42,294 bases of DNA from Pseudomonas sp. HMWF021 (GCF_003061005.1 NZ_QAIK01000107.1:45753-88046); one strand, 5' to 3'; positions 24,549 to 33,821 are shown, counted from the stretch's first letter. The notes: a model not told the origin generated them from the sequence alone. Translations and numbers: made by a program.

Positions 24549-26045
24549 TTATTCGCCGTTTTCAGAGTGTTGTACCAGGTCGGTACGCACATGCGAGGTG
24601 CTGAAATTCCGATCCATGGCGTAGCTGCATACCGTTCGTGGCAAGTATCTGTTCAAAATCAAGAATCCGTGTTTTAAGTTTTCATATTCATTGAGATTGA
24701 TTGCGCCACAGTCCGTGGTTTCTGGGGGGCCTGTGTATACCTGTACCCAGGCATTGCGACCGTCGACGGCAGAAAACGAAAGAAGAAGACCTATCGGAAG
24801 GGTTCTTATCGCGGGCGGTGTCAAGTCTGGCAATGGGGTCGAAACGGGTTCCACAATCCGGGCAGGCAGGATCTGTGCATTTCTAAGTAAACCGGTGGTA
24901 AAGGGTTGTTCTGCGGTATCGACACCTACCAGGCAAAGATAATACAAACCTTCTTCTCGGCCGATGGGTGCTGCTACTTTTGCTGAGTGCGTACTGATTA
25001 TGTCGCTGTAGTTTTCTGGCAAATGGCAAGCATGTGCATCGCGTACTGTTTTGTAGCGGTAAAAGGCAGTGCTCATTGTAAATTCAGTACCCCATGAAGG
25101 TGTTTCTTCGTTGTCGTTCATGGGTTTTTTGTGAAGGGTTACATCTGAGTCTATTGTGCTGTTAAAACTGAACTCTGGTTTTAGCGTGCAAGTACTTGCG
25201 TCAATATCGAAGCGGCCTTCTGTAAAGCAGGCAGTCAGGTAGTCCATGGGGAAGCTGTGGCTTGCGCGATCAGGCAAAGAAGAGCCGGTTTTATTTTCTC
25301 CACATAATCCATGCCAGAAACATAATTTGTCATCCGAGAGGCCATAGGTGGTTCCAGAGAGTACCCCGGTCACCTCACCGGTAGCGGCATCAATGACCGG
25401 GGAGCCTGAAGAACCCGGCGCTATGCCCTTGCAATCCTGTTTCTGATAGTTGGTATGTACGGTCATGTATTTGATCAGAACGATGTTTGACGGCTCTTGA
25501 GTGCAGGTCGATAGCCGCAAGCCCGAAGCGACACTGGGTGCTCCTATGACTTTTACCTGGGTAGGATTGGCGGGAGCGCTTGAGGCGAGTTTGAGTGGGG
25601 TTATGCCTTCCTGCAGCAAGGCATTCAGAGAAGTGTCCAGTTCCATGATGGCAGTATCAGCGCTGGCCAGACTGGCCCAACTGACTTTCTTGATAGCGTA
25701 GCGTTTGGTGGGATCCAGCGTGTCGGCGAAGTAATTGAACTGCATTTCGCCCTGATAATTTTTATTTGTCGTAGTTCCTGTTTTGATTGAAGCACAGTGA
25801 GCGTTGGTTGCTATATAAGCAGGGCCATTCGCTTCGTTGTTGCTGTCGCGAGTATCCAGCAAGAATGCTGTGCAATAGCGGCTGCCATTCCTGTGGATCT
25901 GTCCGACACCATTCCATTGGTTAGATTGGCCGTCAGCGTTGTTCAGTAATTCGGGTTCTGGTGACTCCGCAATCGAATGTGCACAAGTAATCAATGCGGA
26001 TGTTGCAAGCGCTAAAGAAATAAAACGTTTCATGTCGTAATTCAT
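24549..26045 (-). CDS. Secreted trypsin-like serine protease
   Basis: A 498-residue exported protein with a chymotrypsin-fold protease domain in its N-terminal half. The triad is His83 (YIATNAHCAS), Asp130 (SADTAIMEL) and Ser213 (GIAPGSSGSPVID). A signal peptide (MKRFISLALATSALITCAHS) precedes it. Many cysteines suggest disulphides. The C-terminal 230 residues have no domain I recognise. ATG 26045 follows AAGGA at good spacing. Composition is clearly AT-richer than the his genes on one side and yibQ on the other. The gene also interrupts otherwise conserved core order, so recent acquisition is likely. A substrate cannot be inferred. Confidence 0.82.
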   Translation of the reverse strand: MNYDMKRFISLALATSALITCAHSIAESPEPELLNNADGQSNQWNGVGQIHRNGSRYCTAFLLDTRDSNNEANGPAYIATNAHCASIKTGTTTNKNYQGEMQFNYFADTLDPTKRYAIKKVSWASLASADTAIMELDTSLNALLQEGITPLKLASSAPANPTQVKVIGAPSVASGLRLSTCTQEPSNIVLIKYMTVHTNYQKQDCKGIAPGSSGSPVIDAATGEVTGVLSGTTYGLSDDKLCFWHGLCGENKTGSSLPDRASHSFPMDYLTACFTEGRFDIDASTCTLKPEFSFNSTIDSDVTLHKKPMNDNEETPSWGTEFTMSTAFYRYKTVRDAHACHLPENYSDIISTHSAKVAAPIGREEGLYYLCLVGVDTAEQPFTTGLLRNAQILPARIVEPVSTPLPDLTPPAIRTLPIGLLLSFSAVDGRNAWVQVYTGPPETTDCGAINLNEYENLKHGFLILNRYLPRTVCSYAMDRNFSTSHVRTDLVQHSENGE

Positions 26046-26351
26046 GACCATTCCTTGGTCGGTTATTTCAATATCACGAAGGGTTCTTCGGGGTGGTTTG
26101 AGCAGTGTATTGAAATGCTTGTTAAGTGTTTTGTGGGTTGTGTTGCTACTTGTAAGTCAATAGTTGGACATGCGTTTTTATGTGCTGATATTTTTTACAG
26201 TGGAGTGATGAGGCGGGATTCCAGGAGCTGGTAACGGGGTAAATGGACGCGGGGGCGCGCATCGTCTTCAGGCGCGAATACGTACAGGCCAGTGGACAGC
26301 ATGGCGTACCCAAGGCACTCTTGGGCACGCCATGGATTCCGGTAGCCCGAT
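26046..26351. other. Intergenic region upstream of divergent protease and binding-protein genes
   Basis: 306 bases. The protease-proximal 130 bases are AT-rich and should hold its promoter, which I cannot place. The other end is GC-rich and carries the hairpin at 26301-26333. No gene is supported. Confidence 0.45.
26301..26333 (+). promoter_or_regulatory. Leader hairpin upstream of the solute-binding protein gene
   Basis: ATGGCGT-A-CCCAAG (26301-26314) pairs with CTTGGG-C-ACGCCAT (26320-26333) around a 5-base loop, giving 13 paired bases with one mismatch. It ends 18 bases before the start codon of the binding-protein gene. It could affect ribosome access or be an old terminator; it has no T run. 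Confidence 0.4.
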
Positions 26352-27107
26352 ATGATCAAACGCCTGCTTCTTGTTCTCGCCAGCGCTTGTGTGTTGTTGC
26401 TCAACACGGCGCGTGCCGAAACCGGTCCTGACACCGATCTGGTGCTCCTCACCGAAAACTTTCCGCCCTACAACATGGCGAAAGACGGCAAGAATTTCGC
26501 CAAAGGCGAAAACATCAACGGCATTGCCACCGACATCGTGCGCGAGATGTTCAAGCGTGCAGGGCTCACCTACAGCCTGACGCTGCGCTTCCCGTGGGAG
26601 CGGGTCTACAAGCTGGCGCTGGAGAATCCCGGTTACGGCGCCTTCGTGATGGCCCGCCTGCCGGATCGCGAAAACCTGTTCAAATGGGTCGGCCCGATTG
26701 GTCCGGACGACTGGATCATGCTGGCCAAAGCCGACAGCAAGATCACCCTCGATTCCCTCAACGATGCGCGCAAATACAAGATCGGTGCCTACAAGGGCGA
26801 CGCGATTGCCGAGACGCTTGCCAAACAAGGCCTGAAGCCAATCGTGGTGCTGCGTGATCAGGACAACGCGAAGAAACTGGTGAACGGTCAGATCGACCTG
26901 TGGGCCACTGGTGATCCTGCCGGTCGCTATCTGGCAAAGCAGGACGGCGTGACAGGTCTCAAGACGGTATTGCGCTTCAATAGCGCCGAGTTGTATCTGG
27001 CGCTGAACAAGGATGTCTCGGACGACACCGTAAGCAAGCTCCAGGCGGCGCTGGAGCAGATGCGCAAGGATGGCGTGGTGGACGAGATCATGGGGCGGTA
27101 TCTCTGA
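26352..27107 (+). CDS. Periplasmic solute-binding protein (transporter substrate-binding family)
   Basis: A 251-residue exported protein of the SBP_bac_3-like fold. A signal peptide (MIKRLLLVLASACVLLLNTA, cut near ARA-ET) is followed by LTENFPPYNM and GIATDIVREMFKRAG. Then come FPWERVYKLALE and KWVGPIGPDDWIMLAK, the pattern of orphan amino acid-type binding proteins abundant in pseudomonads. No permease or ATPase gene is adjacent, so it may feed a distant transporter or act as a sensor input. The ligand is unknown. Monocistronic, followed by a REP pair. Confidence 0.85.
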   Translation: MIKRLLLVLASACVLLLNTARAETGPDTDLVLLTENFPPYNMAKDGKNFAKGENINGIATDIVREMFKRAGLTYSLTLRFPWERVYKLALENPGYGAFVMARLPDRENLFKWVGPIGPDDWIMLAKADSKITLDSLNDARKYKIGAYKGDAIAETLAKQGLKPIVVLRDQDNAKKLVNGQIDLWATGDPAGRYLAKQDGVTGLKTVLRFNSAELYLALNKDVSDDTVSKLQAALEQMRKDGVVDEIMGRYL

Positions 27108-27131
27108 GGCCGGAGCTTCACCGGATACACA

Positions 27132-27221
27132 TGTGGGAGTGAGCCTGCTCGCGAAAGCAGTGGATCAGTCGATAGTGTTGGCGACTGACACACCGCCTTC
27201 GCGAGCAGGCTCGCTCCCACA
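27132..27221. repeat. REP inverted pair (GTGGGAGTGAGCCTGCTCGCGA type)
   Basis: Arms TGTGGGAGTGAGCCTGCTCG and the near-perfect reverse complement (one A/G change) lie about 40 bases apart between the convergent binding-protein gene and yibQ. The arm is related to the REP arm at 21159-21250. Confidence 0.85.
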
Positions 27222-27241
27222 AGGGTTCGGGTGTTTCCGGG

Positions 27242-28018
27242 TCAGCGGTACACGCCATCCTTGCCATGCGCAGCAGTGGCTTTGTTGCCGCGTACACTGA
27301 TCATCTGCTTGATATCGATCCACTCGATACCTTGCGCCTTGAGCTTGGATAACTCGCGTTCCAGCACCGCCAGAGTCTGCGGATACGGATGGCCGATCAT
27401 CACCGCTGAACCCTGCTTGCGGGCCAGACTGATGGCGGTCTGCAACTGGGTGTAGATGGCGGCTTCGGTGCGCTCGTCATCGAGGAACACATCCCGCGAA
27501 ACACTCGCCAGATCGATCTTCTGTGCCTGCTGCGCAGCGACCGTCTGGGCGCTGGTGCGGCTGTCGACGAAGAATTTGTGCCGGCGCTGCAGTTCGCCCA
27601 TCAGCCACGCCATCGCTACGGGTTGCGCAGTCATGCGGCTGCCCATGTGATTGTTGATGCCGGCGGTGTAGGGGACCATTTTGAACGCGGCATTCAGGCG
27701 CTTTTCCAGCTCTTCGAGTGACAGCTCGGGGTGCCAGGCGTACGGGCCGGTCGCCGGGTCCATGGGCATGTGCAGGATCACGATCTTGCCGGCGCGATGG
27801 GCTTCGCGGGCAAATTCGGTAGCGTGCGGCGTGTCGGGCATGATCGCCGTGGTCACCGGGCCGGGCAGGGCCAGCACACGACGATCCCGGGGCAGGTTCT
27901 GCCCCAGGTCGTCGATGATCAGCGTCAGGTAGGCTTTTTGTGCGGTGGATCTGGCGGGTTCTGCGTGAGCAGCACCCGCCAGAAAACACAGCAGGACGAA
28001 GATCAAACGCAACGACAT
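27242..28018 (-). CDS. Divergent polysaccharide deacetylase family protein (YibQ)
   Basis: A 258-residue exported protein of the YibQ/DUF610 divergent polysaccharide deacetylase family. A signal peptide (MSLRLIFVLLCFLAGAAHA) is followed by LTLIIDDLGQN, ILHMPMDP, INNHMGSRMT and SAVMIGHPYP, the conserved NodB-like motifs. Activity on peptidoglycan or other polysaccharide is assumed for the family but not shown. It starts two bases after the ctpA stop, with GAGG immediately before the ATG. Together with envC and ctpA it forms a cell-wall cluster conserved in Gammaproteobacteria. Confidence 0.88.
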   Translation of the reverse strand: MSLRLIFVLLCFLAGAAHAEPARSTAQKAYLTLIIDDLGQNLPRDRRVLALPGPVTTAIMPDTPHATEFAREAHRAGKIVILHMPMDPATGPYAWHPELSLEELEKRLNAAFKMVPYTAGINNHMGSRMTAQPVAMAWLMGELQRRHKFFVDSRTSAQTVAAQQAQKIDLASVSRDVFLDDERTEAAIYTQLQTAISLARKQGSAVMIGHPYPQTLAVLERELSKLKAQGIEWIDIKQMISVRGNKATAAHGKDGVYR

Positions 28019-28020
28019 CC

Positions 28021-29340
28021 TCAACGGCCGGACGTGATGCTCAGGCCCTTGAGCAGGCTCAGGGCCTGGGCCAACTGGTAATCGTCATCCTGCGGCATGG
28101 CTTTGGCCTTGGCGCCGGAACCGGTCGGCTTGTCCGCACCGCCGTTGCCGTTGCCCAGGTGACCTTGCAGGTCGGCTTCCTTGAAGTAGTCGCCATCCGC
28201 TTCGTTGGTGATCTTGGCCTTGCGCACTTCGATGTCCGGGACGATGCCCTGGGCTTGGATCGAGCGGCCGTTCGGCGTGAAGTACAGCGCCGTGGTGATC
28301 TTCAGCGCGCGGTCGTTGTTCAGCGGCAGCACGGTCTGCACCGAGCCTTTGCCGAAACTGGTGGTGCCCATGACCACCGCGCGTTTCTGATCCTGCAAGG
28401 CGCCGGCGACGATTTCCGACGCCGAGGCACTGCCACCGTTGATCAGCACGACCATCGGCACGGCTTCGCTTTCATCCTTGCCGGTGGCGGAGAAGCGCAG
28501 CTCGGAGTTGGCGATCCGGCCTTTGGTGTAGACGATCAGGCCTTTCTTGATGAAGTGGTCGACCACTTCCACTGCCGCCTGCAATACACCGCCCGGGTTG
28601 TTGCGCAGGTCGAGGATGATGCCGTTGAGCTTCTTGCCGTTGTCTTTACGCAGCTTGGCCAGGGCCTTGGAGACTTCTTCGCCGGTCTTGACCTGGAACT
28701 GGGTGATGCGGATGTAGCCGTAGCCCGATTCCAGCAGCTGCGCCTTGACGCTCTTCACCTGAATCACGGCGCGGGCCAGGGTCACGTCGAACGGCGTGCC
28801 GCCGTCGCGCACCAGGGTCAGGGTGATTTTCTGGCCGATCTTGCCGCGCATCTTGTCCACGGCTTCGGTCATGGTCTGGCCACGGGTCGGCTGGCCGTTG
28901 ATCTTGACGATGAAGTCGCCGGCCTGGATGCCGGCCTTCGATGCAGGGGTGTCGTCGATTGGCGAGACGACCTTGATGAAGCCGTCTTCGGAGCCGACTT
29001 CGATGCCCAGGCCGCCGAATTCGCCGCTGGTGCTTTCCTGCAGCTCGGTGAAGTCTTCAGGGCCGAGATAGGCGGAGTGCGGATCGAGGTTGCTGAGCAT
29101 GCCCTTGATCGCGTTCTCCAGCAGGGTCTTGTCGTCCACCGGCTCGACATAGGCCGCCTTGATCCGGTCCATGACCTCGGCAAAGGTGCGCAACTCTTCC
29201 AGCGGCAACGGTGCCTTGGCGGTCGCGGCAGTGCCTGCCGGAGCGACGGCCGGGGCCGGTTGAGCGGCGAACGCCAGAGGCGCGCCGATCACCAGGGCGA
29301 TCGTCAGGGCCAGCGAGGTAAGGCGGGACAAATGCAGCAT
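28021..29340 (-). CDS. ctpA: Carboxyl-terminal processing protease, S41 family
   Basis: A 439-residue periplasmic serine protease. A signal peptide of about 25 residues is followed by a helical region. The PDZ domain (GLGIEVGSEDGFIKVVSPID...ASKAGIQAGDFIVKING) lies near residues 110-190. The S41 catalytic core carries Ser in NGGSASASEIVAGAL and Lys in FGKGSVQTV. CtpA-type proteases degrade cell-wall hydrolases and other envelope proteins with an outer-membrane lipoprotein partner. It lies 31 bases downstream of envC, whose product activates amidases, so the pair joins two kinds of control over wall hydrolysis. Confidence 0.94.
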   Translation of the reverse strand: MLHLSRLTSLALTIALVIGAPLAFAAQPAPAVAPAGTAATAKAPLPLEELRTFAEVMDRIKAAYVEPVDDKTLLENAIKGMLSNLDPHSAYLGPEDFTELQESTSGEFGGLGIEVGSEDGFIKVVSPIDDTPASKAGIQAGDFIVKINGQPTRGQTMTEAVDKMRGKIGQKITLTLVRDGGTPFDVTLARAVIQVKSVKAQLLESGYGYIRITQFQVKTGEEVSKALAKLRKDNGKKLNGIILDLRNNPGGVLQAAVEVVDHFIKKGLIVYTKGRIANSELRFSATGKDESEAVPMVVLINGGSASASEIVAGALQDQKRAVVMGTTSFGKGSVQTVLPLNNDRALKITTALYFTPNGRSIQAQGIVPDIEVRKAKITNEADGDYFKEADLQGHLGNGNGGADKPTGSGAKAKAMPQDDDYQLAQALSLLKGLSITSGR

Positions 29341-29371
29341 GTCGAACGAACTCCTGAATTAGGCGACGCGC

Positions 29372-30658
29372 TTATCCTTGCGCGTGACACCATTGCGCCG
29401 GATCACTCGGGTGACCCTGCTGACGAATTGCGAAATACAGCGCTGGCGTGTCCTGACCGCCACTGTTACCCACAGTGGAGATCGACTCACCGGCTTTTAC
29501 CACGTCACCGGCCGACTTGAGCAGCGTCTGGTTGTGACCGTAAAGACTCAGAAAACCATTGCCGTGATCGAGGATCACCAGCAGCCCGGCGCCACGCAAC
29601 CAGTCGGCGAACACCACGCGTCCGCCGTGCACGGCATGCACCTGGCTGCCGGCGGCGGCGCTGATCATCACGCCATCCCACTTGGTACGGGCATCGTCGC
29701 CGCGGCTTTCACCGAAGCGTGCCAGCAGTCGACCATCAACCGGCCAAGGAAGTTTTCCCCGGGTTGCAGCAAAAGGGCCACCGAAGGTCTCGCCGCTGCT
29801 GGACACCAGCGCGCCGGGGGTTGATCTGGCTGGTTTTCGTGGGGCGTCGCTGTTTTCAGCCTGCGCCTCACGCAAACGCTTTTTTTCCGCTTCCTGCTGG
29901 GCGATCAGCACTTTCTGTCGCGCTTCTTCTGCCTCACGGGCCTGGCGGGCCAGGGTTTCTTCAATGGTTTTAAGGACTTTAGACAGGTCTGCCTGATCCT
30001 GCTCGCGGGCGGCCAGTTTCTGGTCGCGGGCTTTCACGTCATCGTTGAGTTTGGCGAGGACTTGCTGGCGTTCCTTGCGCACCTTGTCGAGTTCGTCGCG
30101 CTGGGTGTCGAGGCTGCTCTTCTGCACCAGCAATTGCGCCTGCTGCATGGCGATGTCTTTTTCGACATTGGCCAGTTGGCGCAGGGTTTCGTTGAAGTTC
30201 TTCAGCTGCTCCAGGCGGGCCTGGCTCAGGTAATCGTAATAGGTGAGGGTGCGGGCGAATTTCTCGGGATTCTGCTGGTTGAGCAGCAGCTTGAGGTATT
30301 CCTGACGGCCGTTCTGATAGGCCGCGCGGGCCTGGATGGCGATCAGTCGCTGTTGTTCAGTGCGCGCGCTCTGGAGTTTTTTTTTCTCCGCATCGAGCCG
30401 CTGCAGCTCGGATTCGCTTTTCTTCAGCTCTTTTTGCAGGGCATCGACCTGCTTCTCGAGCTTGCCCATTTCGGTTTCGGTGCCCTTGAGCTCTTTCTGC
30501 ACACCGGACTTTTCTTCCTGCAGCTTGCCCAGCAGCTTTTTCAGCTCGGCAATGTCCTGACGCGTGGCATCCAGCTGCTGTTGGGTTTGCGCGCGCTCGT
30601 CAGCGAAGGCCGGTTGGAGCAGGCAGGTCAGAGCGAGGGCGATCAGGACGCGAAGCAT
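29372..30658 (-). CDS. envC: Murein hydrolase activator EnvC
   Basis: A 428-residue periplasmic protein. A signal peptide (MLRVLIALALTCLLQPAFA) is followed by long coiled coils (about residues 22-260). A C-terminal LytM/M23 domain then begins near LPWPVDGRLLARFGE. The M23 metal site is degenerate: the usual HxxxD is replaced by the KWDGVMI segment. The protein should therefore activate amidases at the division site under FtsEX control rather than cut wall itself, as EnvC does. ATG 30658 starts a proper signal peptide; the open frame to 30793 has no support. Operon with ctpA and yibQ. Confidence 0.92.
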   Translation of the reverse strand: MLRVLIALALTCLLQPAFADERAQTQQQLDATRQDIAELKKLLGKLQEEKSGVQKELKGTETEMGKLEKQVDALQKELKKSESELQRLDAEKKKLQSARTEQQRLIAIQARAAYQNGRQEYLKLLLNQQNPEKFARTLTYYDYLSQARLEQLKNFNETLRQLANVEKDIAMQQAQLLVQKSSLDTQRDELDKVRKERQQVLAKLNDDVKARDQKLAAREQDQADLSKVLKTIEETLARQAREAEEARQKVLIAQQEAEKKRLREAQAENSDAPRKPARSTPGALVSSSGETFGGPFAATRGKLPWPVDGRLLARFGESRGDDARTKWDGVMISAAAGSQVHAVHGGRVVFADWLRGAGLLVILDHGNGFLSLYGHNQTLLKSAGDVVKAGESISTVGNSGGQDTPALYFAIRQQGHPSDPAQWCHAQG

Positions 30659-30793
30659 AGAGGCGGGCGGCACCAGGGTAATGGACGGCCTAGTATGCCC
30701 GCCCGGGGCGGCAAAAAAAACGCCCAATTGGGCTTGTGTGATAACTGGAGCGGCAGAGAGGCTCATTTCCATTTCGAAAACCCCATAAACCAC

Positions 30794-30883
30794 TGTGGGA
30801 GCTGGCTTGCCAGCGATGGCGTCTGCACATTCAACATAGCTGTTGGCTGTCAGATTGCTATCGCTGGCAAGCCAGCTCCCACA
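30794..30883. repeat. REP inverted pair (GTGGGAGCTGGCTTGCCAGCGAT type)
   Basis: Perfect opposed arms TGTGGGAGCTGGCTTGCCAG plus CGAT and reverse complement are separated by about 42 bases. They lie between gpmI and envC, both transcribed leftward. Each arm is itself partly palindromic (CTGGCTTGCCAG). Confidence 0.85.
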
Positions 30884-30910
30884 GGGTTTTGCGGTGTTTT
30901 ATGGATCGGG

Positions 30911-32437
30911 TCAGACCAGAATCGAGGTGCCAGTCATCTCCGCCGGTTTCTCCAGGCCCAACAGCATCAGCATGGTCGGTGCCACATCCGCCAGTACGCC
31001 GCCTTCACGGACCTTGAGGTCGCGCTTGCCGACATAAATGAACGGCACCGGCTCGGTGGTGTGCGCGGTGTGCGCCTGGTGGGTTTCTTCATCGGCCATT
31101 TTTTCGACGTTGCCGTGGTCGGCGGTGATCAGCGCTTCGCCACCCACCTTTTCCAGCGCTTCGACGATGCGGCCAACGCAGGTGTCGAGGCACTCCACGG
31201 CTTTTACCGCAGCGTCGAACACGCCGCTGTGGCCGACCATGTCGCCGTTGGCGTAGTTGACCACGATCACGTCGTAGCGCTGGTGTTCGATGGCATCGAC
31301 GATGCGGTCGGTGACTTCCGGAGCGCTCATTTCCGGCTGCAGGTCGTAGGTGGCGACTTTCGGCGACGGGATCAGGATGCGCTCTTCACCCGGGAACGGC
31401 TCTTCGCGGCCGCCGGAGAAGAAGAAGGTCACGTGTGCGTATTTTTCGGTTTCGGCGATGCGCAGCTGAGTCTTGCCGTTTTTCGCCAGATAGTCGCCAA
31501 GCACGTTTTCCAGGCTGCCCGGAGCAAAAGCCGCCGGGGCCGGGATGCTGGCCGCGTATTGGGTCAAGCCCACGTACTGCACTTTTGGCTGGCGCGCGCG
31601 CTCGAATTCCTTGAAATCGTCTTCGACGAACACGCGGCTCAGCTCGCGGGCACGGTCGGCACGGAAGTTCATGAACACCACGGCATCGCCGTCTTCAACC
31701 TTGACCGGCTCGCCGATGGTGGTGGCTTTGACGAACTCGTCGCTCTCGCCACGGGCGTAGGCGGCGTCGAGGCCTTCCTGGGCAGTGGCAGCGTTGAATT
31801 CGGCGTTGCCGTCGACGATCAGGTTGTATGCCTGGGAGACGCGGTCCCAACGGTTGTCACGGTCCATCGCGAAGTAGCGACCGATGAGGCTGGCGATGCG
31901 GCCCTTGCCGAACGCCTGGAAGGTCGCGTCAAGCAGTTCGATCGACGACGCGGCGCTTTTCGGCGGGGTGTCGCGGCCATCGAGGAAGGCGTGCAGGTAG
32001 ATCTTTTCGGCGCCGCGCTTGAAGGCCAGTTCGGCCATGGCGATCAAGTGATCCTGGTGGCTGTGCACGCCGCCATCGGACAGCAGGCCCATGAAATGCA
32101 CGGCTTTGCCGGCGGCCACGGCTTTATCCACGGCGGCGCAGATGGTCGGGTTTTCGAAAAACTCGCCGTCGCGGATCGCTTTGGTCACGCGGGTAAAGTC
32201 CTGATACACCACGCGCCCGGCGCCGAGGTTCATGTGGCCGACTTCGGAGTTGCCCATCTGGCCGTCCGGCAGACCGACGTCCATGCCGCTGCCCGAGATC
32301 AGGCCGTTCGGCACCGTAGCCCACAGACGATCGAGCACAGGCTTCTTCGCCGCATACACGGCATTGGATTCGTGGCTGTCACTGTGACCGAAGCCGTCGA
32401 GAATCATCAGGACCAAAGGTTTAGGCGTGGTAGTCAT
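30911..32437 (-). CDS. gpmI: 2,3-bisphosphoglycerate-independent phosphoglycerate mutase
   Basis: A 508-residue glycolytic enzyme interconverting 3- and 2-phosphoglycerate with Mn. The alkaline-phosphatase fold is clear. [12 protein letters not shown] starts the metal site and the phospho-acceptor Ser64 is in [33 protein letters not shown] and [11 protein letters not shown] carry further ligands. I use ATG 32437; an in-frame GTG at 32446 would add three residues. It is divergent from yibN and separated from envC by a REP pair. Confidence 0.96.
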   Translation of the reverse strand: MTTTPKPLVLMILDGFGHSDSHESNAVYAAKKPVLDRLWATVPNGLISGSGMDVGLPDGQMGNSEVGHMNLGAGRVVYQDFTRVTKAIRDGEFFENPTICAAVDKAVAAGKAVHFMGLLSDGGVHSHQDHLIAMAELAFKRGAEKIYLHAFLDGRDTPPKSAASSIELLDATFQAFGKGRIASLIGRYFAMDRDNRWDRVSQAYNLIVDGNAEFNAATAQEGLDAAYARGESDEFVKATTIGEPVKVEDGDAVVFMNFRADRARELSRVFVEDDFKEFERARQPKVQYVGLTQYAASIPAPAAFAPGSLENVLGDYLAKNGKTQLRIAETEKYAHVTFFFSGGREEPFPGEERILIPSPKVATYDLQPEMSAPEVTDRIVDAIEHQRYDVIVVNYANGDMVGHSGVFDAAVKAVECLDTCVGRIVEALEKVGGEALITADHGNVEKMADEETHQAHTAHTTEPVPFIYVGKRDLKVREGGVLADVAPTMLMLLGLEKPAEMTGTSILV

Positions 32438-32529
32438 GGAATCCACTCGTGGCTAATAAAGAAGAGGGCGATGGAAAAGGGAGTGGCAGTTTAAAGCGAA
32501 GTTCCTGCGGCGTCACCGCCGGACGGGGT

Positions 32530-32557
32530 TTGGCCCACCATAGTGGCTGTGTATACT
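32530..32557 (+). promoter_or_regulatory. Probable sigma70 promoter of yibN-grxC-secB
   Basis: TTGGCC (32530-32535), a 16-base spacer and TATACT (32552-32557), ending 33 bases before the yibN ATG. Confidence 0.55.
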
Positions 32558-32590
32558 GGCCGACATTTTAACGCCCTGGAACCTCCTTCG

Positions 32591-33004
32591 ATGGTTGCTC
32601 ACCTGATTGAATTTGCCACTAACCACTACATTCTTGTCGGTATCTTCGTCGTATTGCTGGCTTTGCTGCTGGCGCACACGATGCAGGGCGGCGGTAAAAG
32701 CCTGAGCACCGGCGAACTGACCGCACTGGTCAACAAGGACGCAGGCGTGGTGGTGGACATCCGTCCGGCGAAAGATTACGCCGCCGGTCATATCGTTGGC
32801 GCGATCAACATTCCTCAAGACAAACTGGCTGCGCGCGTCGGCGAGCTGGAAAAACACAAGGCCAAGACCATCATTCTGGTCGACGCCCTGGGCCAGACCG
32901 CCGGCACCCACGCCCGCGAGCTGATGAAATCCGGCTTCACCGCCGCCAAGCTGTCCGGCGGGATCTCCAGCTGGAAAGGCGACAACCTGCCGCTGGTGAA
33001 GTGA
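32591..33004 (+). CDS. yibN: Membrane-anchored rhodanese-like protein (YibN)
   Basis: A 137-residue protein with one N-terminal membrane helix (residues 13-29, YILVGIFVVLLALLLAH) and a rhodanese-like domain (VVVDIRPAKDYAAGHIVGAINIP; GISSWKGDNLPLV). The usual active-site cysteine loop is replaced by ILVDALGQTAG, so sulphur transfer by the standard mechanism is unlikely. E. coli YibN, as I recall it, also departs from the motif at this point. The gene is one base before grxC and upstream of secB, matching the enteric yibN-grxC-secB order, with a role at the membrane linked to protein export suspected. Confidence 0.92.
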   Translation: MVAHLIEFATNHYILVGIFVVLLALLLAHTMQGGGKSLSTGELTALVNKDAGVVVDIRPAKDYAAGHIVGAINIPQDKLAARVGELEKHKAKTIILVDALGQTAGTHARELMKSGFTAAKLSGGISSWKGDNLPLVK

Positions 33005-33005
33005 T

Positions 33006-33260
33006 ATGAGCGAAGTCATCGTCTACTCCAGCGACTACTGCCCTTACTGCATGCGAGCCAAGCAATTGCTCGCGAACAAAGGTGTGGCCTTCGAAGAGAT
33101 CAAGGTCGATGGCAAGCCGCAGATTCGTGCTGCCATGAGCCAGAAGGCCGGACGCACGTCTGTGCCGCAGATCTGGATCGGCGAGAAGCACATCGGCGGT
33201 TGTGATGATTTGTATGCCCTGGAGCGCGCCGGCAAGCTCGACGCGCTGCTCAAGGCCTGA
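33006..33260 (+). CDS. grxC: Glutaredoxin 3
   Basis: An 84-residue dithiol glutaredoxin with the active site CPYC (residues 12-15). The glutathione-binding TSVPQIWIG and GGCDDLYALE segments are present. It reduces protein disulphides with glutathione. Its ATG follows the yibN stop after one base; secB lies 57 bases downstream. Confidence 0.96.
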   Translation: MSEVIVYSSDYCPYCMRAKQLLANKGVAFEEIKVDGKPQIRAAMSQKAGRTSVPQIWIGEKHIGGCDDLYALERAGKLDALLKA

Positions 33261-33317
33261 ACGGCTGCACCCACGTACAGCAATCCCTAAAAGACCCAAG
33301 ATCAGAAAGGATCTGAG

Positions 33318-33803
33318 ATGACTGACCAACAGAACACTGCAGCCAGCGAAGAAGAAACCGCACCGCAATTCTCCTTGCAGCGCATCTACGTACGCGATCT
33401 GTCCTTCGAAGCCCCGAAAAGCCCGGCGATCTTCCGCCAGCAGTGGGACCCGACCGTCGGTCTGGATCTGAACACCCGTCAGAAAGAACTGGAAGGCGAT
33501 TTCTACGAAGTCGTGCTGACCCTGTCCGTGACCGTGAAAAACGGCGACGAAGTGGCCTTCATCGCTGAAGTGCAACAGGCCGGTATCTTCCTGATCAAGA
33601 ACCTGGACGCGGCTTCGATGAGCCACACTCTGGGTGCGTTCTGCCCGAACATCCTGTTCCCGTACGCTCGCGAAACCCTGGACAGCCTGGTGACCCGTGG
33701 TTCGTTCCCGGCCCTGATGCTGGCGCCGGTGAACTTCGACGCTCTGTACGCGCAGGAACTGCAGCGCATGCAGGCTGCGGGCGAGACGCCGACCGTACAA
33801 TAA
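33318..33803 (+). CDS. secB: Protein-export chaperone SecB
   Basis: A 161-residue cytoplasmic chaperone that holds preproteins unfolded and hands them to SecA. Conserved family segments are [16 protein letters not shown] near residue 18, [11 protein letters not shown], and the acidic strand [13 protein letters not shown] that contacts Sec[16 protein letters not shown] follows near residue 110. AGGATCTGAG precedes the ATG. Last gene of yibN-grxC-secB, closed by a strong terminator. Confidence 0.97.
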   Translation: MTDQQNTAASEEETAPQFSLQRIYVRDLSFEAPKSPAIFRQQWDPTVGLDLNTRQKELEGDFYEVVLTLSVTVKNGDEVAFIAEVQQAGIFLIKNLDAASMSHTLGAFCPNILFPYARETLDSLVTRGSFPALMLAPVNFDALYAQELQRMQAAGETPTVQ

Positions 33804-33821
33804 GCGGTTTGAGCGACAACG

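Noticed and set aside
27940..29520. 526-codon plus-strand open frame
   Set aside because: Antisense to ctpA and the start of yibQ; no domain seen.
30062..32494. 810-codon plus-strand open frame
   Set aside because: It is antisense to envC and gpmI, both with full family motifs. High GC leaves long open frames opposite real genes; the translation has no domain.
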